A stretch of 64,000 bases of DNA, taken from contig NC_081819.1 of assembly GCF_030704535.1 (NCBI RefSeq), positions 19,936,001-20,000,000 of the forward strand. Reading direction: 5' to 3'. This DNA is from Vitis vinifera. Its lineage: Eukaryota; Streptophyta; Magnoliopsida; Vitales; Vitaceae. The notes under the pieces were generated by a model. The model had not been told where the DNA came from. It ran no database searches and saw only the letters and a program-made list of their open reading frames with translations. The number at the start of each line of letters is the position of its first letter. Position 1 is the first letter of the stretch. The position numbers and the translations under genes are program-made. Shown here piece after piece: positions 58,876 through 64,000 of this stretch.

Positions 58876-60538
58876 TGTGGGGGGCCATGACGACAGTGAT
58901 CTTTGGTCTCTGACCTTGGATGATTGAAACCACGGTGGGGTCCTTTGGGTGGACGTACACTACACGAGTAGAATATATGTACCCCACATGCGGCAGAATA
59001 AAATCGGGGTAGTGAAATGACAAAATTGTCCTCCTCCTATGAGTTAAATCCCAGCTCTGGGTCCCAAAATCTTGTACCCCGGATACGGTGTTGGATTTTA
59101 CGGACCGGCAACGGCTTCCTCCTTAACGGGACTATAGACGAAGGGGTTTCCATACTCTACGGTGTCATCCACCAAAAGAAATGGTAGACCCTCGAGAATA
59201 CCCGACCATCCAATTTAACGGCTATGATCAAGGCTAAATCATATCCTTTTGGTGATAATGCAAAGATGGTTAATCATGGACAAAAAGGAAAAAAATAAAA
59301 TAAAATATATTGACCAAAATCTCAACTAAAATATCAGAATTATTGGTAAGATTGCGTTTGGTTTAAACATATTTTCTAAGTGGATTAATTCTCTTCCATA
59401 TAATATATTTTTTAAACAACCATAACTAAGGAAAGACAATATAATTGGAAATGAATAAACAAACCAAAATTTTACATGTATTAATCATTTTGGGTTCTCA
59501 GAAAATTAGTGGAAAAACGTGAGAGAAATAAAATAAAGAAAAAATGTGGGAAAAAAAAAAAACAGATCCAAAATCAATAAATTATTTTTACATCTTTTTT
59601 CAAATTCATTTCATTTGTTTTATATTATCTAAACATTAAATAATTTTAAAATACATAATTTTTATTAATTTTTTTTTAATTCCTTAATATTTTTTAGGAA
59701 TCAAATATAAAATAACTATTATTAGATATTTAATTTAAATATGTGTAATTATTTAAAATAAAATAAAAAAACAAAAAAGAAAATTATTCTATTCTAAACT
59801 AATATAGCACTTTTTAAAATATGATATATGCCAAATAAGTGAAATTATTAGAGTAATTAAGTAAAATATTATATGATAATTAGGATTAAGGGATTAATAT
59901 GATCAATTTTCTTTGTTCCTTCATTTCTCTCACATACCCTTCCCCAAACAATCTTCCTAATCTTTATTGAAAGTTAAATAAGGTAAGATGAGACTCATAT
60001 CTCACAAATCTCCCATCATTAGAAAATTTCTAATGGAATATCTCCATGATTTAATTCCAAATTCCCATTTTGAATTCTTGAGTTATTAAGAACCATTGCC
60101 AAACAATACCCACTAAGTATTGCCTACCCTTTGCTCTTTTTTTTTTTTTTAAAAAAAAAAGAAGAAGTGAAAATATAGAATTAAATAGAGTTAGATGGTG
60201 GGGGAAAAGATGCAAAGTCAAGAGGAGTGGAGAAGCCATCCAAAGTGGGATTAGTGAGTGTGGGCTTTTTGGAGGAAAGCAAAAGCTTTGTAAAGATGTT
60301 TTGACATGTTGATATTCTCCATTGGTAATTGGAGGTGGGCTTTACCTTTGAATGTTTATTATATTATATGGTGAAAAACATTTGACTTCAATTAAATTAG
60401 AGAATATTTTTCATTAAAGTCAAGGACATGAAGCACTTATGTATTTTCACAACATAGAATTTTCCACTCCACTTGTTGGGGGGTTTTGTCTTGTTTGGAA
60501 AGCTTCATTTTTAGAGGAATTGCCATTACCTTTCAATA

Positions 60539-60569
<31 letters not shown>

Positions 60570-60728
60570 GAAGGAAAATTCAATGTGCTTGACAAAAATT
60601 ATTTGAAATTTAAATTAAATTTTAATTTTCCTTTTTCTTTCTTTGTCCATTTACTATGTAACTCCAAATTTGAACTTGAATTTCCAATATTGGAAAAATA
60701 TAAATAATCGGGGAATGTGAAAAAATTA
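58876..60728. other. Intergenic, AT-rich after 59.2 kb
   Basis: 58876-59200 is the distal SAUR promoter with normal GC content. 59250-60728 is AT-rich with an AAT microsatellite at 60538 and no coding signal. Confidence 0.45.
60538..60568 (+). repeat. (AAT)n microsatellite
   Basis: About ten ATA/AAT units. Confidence 0.93.
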
Positions 60729-61117
60729 GAACATGTTTAATAACTGTTTTTTAGAACAATTCTCTGTTTTCTAAAAATAAGAAAACACATTTGGTAATAA
60801 AAAATTCTTTTATGTTTTCTATTTTTAAGAACAAAAAAATAGAATGTTTTTTTATAATATCTTTAAGTTTTTTCTATTATTTTCACTTGTTTTATAAAAG
60901 TTATTTTTAAAAAAATCATTTATACAAACATGTAGTATGATTAAAAATAAAACAATAAACATAAAAATTATTTTGAAAACATATTTAAAAATATTAAAAA
61001 TATTTTAAATTTTTAAACAAATTTTTATTTTACATAAAATTAAAGAACAGTTTTCAAAAACTGTTCTTAAAAACTATAATTCAAAATAGTTTTTAAAAAC
61101 AATTATCAAATATACCC
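60729..61117. mobile_element. TTA-flanked MITE, TAACTGTTTT family, copy 2 (389 bp)
   Basis: Left GAACATGTTTAATAACTGTT and right, reverse complement, GGGTATATTTGATAATTGTT, with TTA at 60726-60728 and 61118-61120. Several shorter inverted pieces of AAAAACTGTTCT lie within. Non-coding. Confidence 0.6.
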
Positions 61118-61322
61118 TTAATTTATTGTCCTCTTTTATCGTAATTGCATCAGAAGTAAATATGAGAAGTTAGTAATTTTGCTTGAAATTATTTGGTATA
61201 TGATTGTAGGTTTCTTACATTAACAACTGCATGTGGATCAATTATTGCAGGTTATATATTGAACTTATGAAGGTACAATCAATAATACAGTGTCACATGT
61301 GTTGGGACATATTATCATGTGT

Positions 61323-61500
61323 TTTAAGACAATTCTGTACTAATATGAGACTTGATGTATGTTACGTCTGGGCTCGTGTATGAATATGTTTCTACTCTCT
61401 CTCTCTTTCTCATTTCTCTTGATGTGATTTAAGACAATTCTGTACTAATATGAGACTTGATGTATGTTACCTGTGGGCTCTTGTGTATGAATCTCTCTCT
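61323..61500 (+). repeat. Tandem duplication, 105-bp unit, ending in CT microsatellites
   Basis: TTTAAGACAATTCTGTACTA starts at 61323 and 61428 and both copies continue through ATGAGACTTGATGTATGTTA. Each ends in a CTCT run. The copies are almost identical. Confidence 0.9.
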
Positions 61501-63885
61501 CTCTCTCATGGGTTTTTACTAATTTAAATTTTAAGTTCAAAATACATTTAAACTTTTCAACCCAAATAAATATATTGAAAAATTAATTTAATCAAAGTCT
61601 CATAATGATAAATTACTTTAATATAATCCACAAAATATATATAATAATAAATATTTAAAAACTCTTAAAATATTGAAAAATTATAAATCACAAAAGAGAT
61701 ATCCGTTTGGTTTGATTTTTATCAATTATGAGATAAGGAAATTGAATTGATAAAATCGATTTTTGAAATTCTCAAACCCCATAAACTTTTTATTGATGTT
61801 GAAAATCGAATCGATTCAATCAATTTTGATTGGATTAGATTGGTTTGATCGGTTGTTCGGTTTTCAATTGCACCTTTACTTTGACCATTGATGTCAATTT
61901 TCAAGTATGGTAGATCTGAAGTGATTTCTCATAGTATGTCTTTTGGTAAAGGGAAAAGAGCAAAAATCTCCTCCAACATAATTATGGCTACATAATCTTT
62001 TATGTCACCTTGGCATAGTGCCCCAATGCTGTTAAATCTAGCCAAATCAAGAGTGACATGAGTTCAAAATACCTCTTACCACAGATAGGTAAAAGTAACG
62101 ATGGCAACCACTGGATTCAAGATGCATCGGGCCTACTCCGTTCATATGCTCTTTATGAAAATCTATTTTTGTCGCATGTGTGAGACAAGTCAATACCCGA
62201 ACCCTCTCACCCATTTATCTTCGTATAAAATCTGATCCATCAGGGGCAGATTTGGGCGAAATTCCCATTTTTTTAAAATTCATTTCCTGATTTTGTTGCC
62301 ACTCTCCGATACCCAATCTTATCTCACTCTGCCATGTTCCTCTACCTCAAAACTCTCGTCACCTTACGACCTAACATAAATGGCCCTCGGCAATTAAGTA
62401 GCCTTACATAAACAAAGAAAAAAATATGTTTGGATGATGAGAAATTACGGATTTTTGAATTTATATTCTTGGAATGCACACTTGGTGTATGTTTTCTCTT
62501 TGGAAACGTTCTGTAAATTTGGGTCTATGGGTGGAACTACAAGATTTGGGCCTGCAGAATTCACAAGGAAATTTGCAAATTAAAGATGATGGTTCTACTA
62601 AATTTAGGTCCACTGATCAGTTCCACAATTTGGGCCAGCTCAATGTTGATTTTAGGTTGTTATGGGCCGGAAAAATTGGTGGCCCAGATCAAGTATGTGT
62701 TTGAAATCCTTGGCTCTGCCTTAATCACACTGGTTATGGCATTGGAGTCCTCATGAGTTTGGATAAGGCCAATGGCCCACGATCAGGCCCATCAATGCTG
62801 GGCCACTTGCACTGTGGGCTCAGGCCCATATGAAGCAAAGAATCACCCTAAAGCTGGCTCATTAGTGGGTCCAACACAGCCCATCTTAGCCCACCCATCA
62901 CCAGTGATTTCACCTCACAGCCATGTCTGAATTCTCCCGACTAGTTCTTCATATGATGCAATGAAACTCGGTGTTTCTATAAAAGCATGGGGCCAGCCAT
63001 TAATCCGACATAGTTTTAAAGCTGTGAGAGTCATGGGTCCAAAGAAATGTGTGGAATTTGGTCACCCAAGAATCACATGGACTACAATAGGGACATCTGC
63101 TCGAGACTTATAACCGATATGAATCATCTGATATATGTGCATACAAAAGTGAATCAAAACAACTATTTTGCACACCTAGAGATTGTAATTGAAGTAAAAT
63201 TTCCATTTCTTGATAGAAAGTTGAGGACAACCCATCTGCATAGGAAAGTGAATTAGTACCCTCTTCTTACATGGGAAAATGATACTTTTGTTGAATGAAT
63301 GCTCTCTCACCTGGTTGTGGGGTTTTGTAAGTAAAATATTGCCTGAGTAAAGCTGAAGACTGGACTAGTGTTCCACAACAAGTGTAAAGGCCTTGTTTGA
63401 ATGCCTAGTCTGAGACCCATAGTTCAATAGCTTGTACACAGCTAGGAGATATGGATAAAGCTACTACCATGAGGTCCTGAGCTTCCCAAATCCAACAGTC
63501 CAAAAACTTTGAAAAGTTTTTCCAAAGTCCTGGTCAAGTTGTACACACAGATCAATTATTCATGGAAAGTTGTGGCCATAAAGTTGTTGTTTTCCTCTAT
63601 CTATTGCTCTCAAATCATGGGTTAAAAGTAAAGCAAAGTAACAAGTGTTCTACTTTATATTTACAAAGTCAAAAAGATCCAAATTCCCAAAAGGCACTTC
63701 TCCACACAAACCATTCACACAAAGCCCTATTCTCAAACCCTCCCCCAAAGTCTCAACAGCAATGAAGATAGGGGTGAGAAAGTTTGATGACTCCCAAGGA
63801 TGTGTAATATAATGCCATGTATTAATAGTAAATAACAAAGAAAGAGAAAACAAAAAAAAAAAACTGACATTTGCTTCCTAGATTC
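61501..63885. other. Intergenic, including a GGCCCA-rich stretch
   Basis: Short frames at 62474-62704 and 63047-63256 have no recognisable features. 62500-62900 repeats GGGCC/GGCCCA words many times (for example near 62544, 62630, 62664, 62768, 62784, 62800 and 62822). The rest is plain. The last 150 bp before 63886 may be the 3' UTR of the gene running off the right edge. Confidence 0.4.
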
Positions 63886-64000
63886 CTAGCCAGCTTTTTG
63901 GACATGAAGATTGAACAGTGATTCAAAATCAGAGGTGGGATCATCACAGCCCATTAATATCCATTTCATGGCTTGAAGAGCCATCCATGTCTGACCTTGT
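63886..64000 (-). CDS. C-terminus of an unidentified minus-strand gene (partial)
   Basis: From the window edge the minus strand reads QGQTWMALQAMKWILMGCDD then PTSDFESLFNLHVQKAG and a TAG stop at 63888-63886. The frame is open for 37 codons, with protein-like composition and no low complexity. The other frames close sooner or look less coding. I do not recognise the family. It could be the last exon of a gene that continues to the right. Frame choice is the main uncertainty. Confidence 0.4.
   Translation of the reverse strand, partial: QGQTWMALQAMKWILMGCDDPTSDFESLFNLHVQKAG

Overview
This window is nuclear DNA from a dicot plant. The genes have spliced exons with GT-AG introns, the intergenic DNA is very AT-rich and full of small non-autonomous transposons (MITEs), and every recognisable protein belongs to a plant family. 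Gene content and style fit a woody eudicot such as grapevine (Vitis), but the species is inference. I see no bacterial, viral or organellar gene and no CRISPR array, rRNA or convincing tRNA.

Layout: (1) 1-3.1 kb is a mosaic of broken, intron-less coding pieces from at least four unrelated host genes, all on the minus strand: an RNA-binding-protein-like tail, a DUF641/GIL1-like piece, EF-1alpha, an LRR piece, an At2g33490-like piece and a USP-domain kinase N-terminus. A pyrimidine-rich stretch follows to 4.0 kb. (2) 6.07-8.82 kb (+) is an NPH3/BTB-family gene. (3) 14.17-15.66 kb (-) is a single-exon MYC-type bHLH transcription factor (bHLH14-like). A decayed second copy of its N-terminal half lies at 26.98-27.64 kb (-). 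(4) 17-26 kb is repeat-rich: a 1.16 kb TIR element, a tandem array of about 530-bp units and several smaller MITEs. (5) 28.40-32.50 kb (-) is a five-exon CRIB-RhoGAP (ROP GTPase-activating protein) with a MITE in its first intron. (6) 33-43 kb is gene-poor. (7) 44.07-50.83 kb (+) is an 11-exon CDPK-related kinase (CRK). (8) 54.79-55.76 kb (+) is a single-exon xyloglucan endotransglucosylase/hydrolase-like gene with an altered catalytic motif. (9) 58.01-58.36 kb (-) is a SAUR32-like gene behind a promoter dense in G-box/ACGT sites. (10) The last 115 bp hold the C-terminus of an unidentified minus-strand gene that runs out of the window.

The genes do not form an operon or obvious cluster. Several sit in connected physiology: NPH3 and SAUR in auxin and tropic growth, RopGAP in ROP signalling, XTH in wall loosening, bHLH/MYC in jasmonate responses, and CRK in calcium-related signalling. 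Their adjacency is ordinary plant gene order and I infer no shared control. The most unusual parts are the gene-fragment mosaic at the left edge, the MYC pseudogene pair, the XTH-like gene lacking the middle catalytic Asp, and the nested tandem and TIR structures between 18 and 26 kb.
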